Assembly (NCBI RefSeq): GCF_013488225.1 | Contig: NZ_CP041241.1 | Location: 620,001-684,000, forward strand | Length of the DNA: 64,000 nt | Source: Sinorhizobium mexicanum | GTDB lineage: Bacteria > Pseudomonadota > Alphaproteobacteria > Rhizobiales > Rhizobiaceae | Reading direction: 5' to 3' | Part shown: positions 63,827 to 64,000 of the stretch, in pieces | Layout of the letters: each line of letters begins with the position of its first letter | Position numbering within the stretch: position 1 is the stretch's first letter | The notes under the pieces: model-generated | Database searches by the model: none | The model's input: only the letters and a program-made list of their open reading frames with translations | Told to the model about the DNA's origin: nothing | Program-made: the position numbers and the translations under genes

Positions 63827-64000
63827 GCCTCACTCCCTGTCAGTTTGAGGGCGAATGCCGTTGTTTCGATGCGTTTCAGGATGGCCTTGAGATGGACGCG
63901 AAGGCGGTCGGCCTTGGCGGAGTCCAGCGAGAAGGGCGGCGCTTCGGTCGTCAGATGCGTGGATTGCGCAAGTTCCATCTGGATCGCATGCACGCCGATT
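63823..64000 (-). CDS. hutG: N-formylglutamate deformylase, 3' end only
   Basis: Only the last 58 residues are in the window. They read [16 protein letters not shown], then [18 protein letters not shown], the C-terminus typical of HutG (N-formylglutamate amidohydrolase), with the conserved Gln-Met-Glu-Leu near the metal site. The TGA overlaps the hutU ATG by four bases, showing translational coupling in the hut operon. The remainder lies beyond 64000. Confidence 0.85.

Overview
The window is about 62-64% GC and gene-dense. It looks like an accessory replicon or catabolic island of a Rhizobiaceae alphaproteobacterium, most likely Sinorhizobium/Ensifer and possibly a pSymB-type chromid. The reasons are four rhizobial-style ABC importers, rhizopine-type mocDEF genes, GGAA-N6-TTCC sites of the kind described for S. 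meliloti IolR, and intergenic palindromic repeats. No rRNA, tRNA, CRISPR array, replication origin or intact insertion sequence was seen.

Layout. 1-7.9 kb: the end of a TPR-rich signalling ATPase, a gene-free stretch, an inositol/rhizopine-type ABC importer (SBP, ATPase, permease), an iolI/mocC-like isomerase, a beta-hydroxyacid dehydrogenase and an amidase remnant. 7.9-14.5 kb: a compact NHEJ operon, ligD-ku-(BRCT/HTH/TPR protein)-(alpha/beta hydrolase)-xthA, with a divergent DUF1349 gene. 14.5-19.6 kb: a LacI regulator and a divergent RbsABC-type importer with AAACGTTT operators. 19.9-32.1 kb: a complete L-threonate/D-erythronate pathway (ltnD, otnI, otnK, otnC, denD) with LacI and FadR-type GntR regulators, an extra SDR and a MalK-type ABC importer. 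32.4-40.9 kb: an aminotransferase/kinase pair resembling hydroxylysine phospholyase and hydroxylysine kinase, divergent from a GntR-SDR-polyamine-type ABC operon.

40.9-47.1 kb: a gene-poor stretch holding three tandem 29-30 aa membrane microproteins, then a KpsC/RkpJ-like capsule protein, a 47 aa membrane protein, a ROK kinase whose motifs appear in circularly permuted order, and otsBA (trehalose synthesis). 47.2-53.2 kb: a LacI regulator divergent from mocDEF, a PanB-like protein lacking the usual PanB metal-site motifs, and purU. I infer an oxidative demethylation pathway with folate-linked C1 disposal. 53.2-62.1 kb: two M81 (MlrC-like) proteins, an NTF2-like protein, RidA, RpiR, SDR, GH20 hexosaminidase and an MFS transporter. 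62.1-64 kb: hutU and the 3' end of hutG.

The common theme is uptake and breakdown of unusual plant- or soil-derived compounds, each module with its own local regulator. The items most worth following up are the permuted ROK kinase, the PanB-like/MocDEF/PurU module, the microprotein triplet and the extended NHEJ operon.
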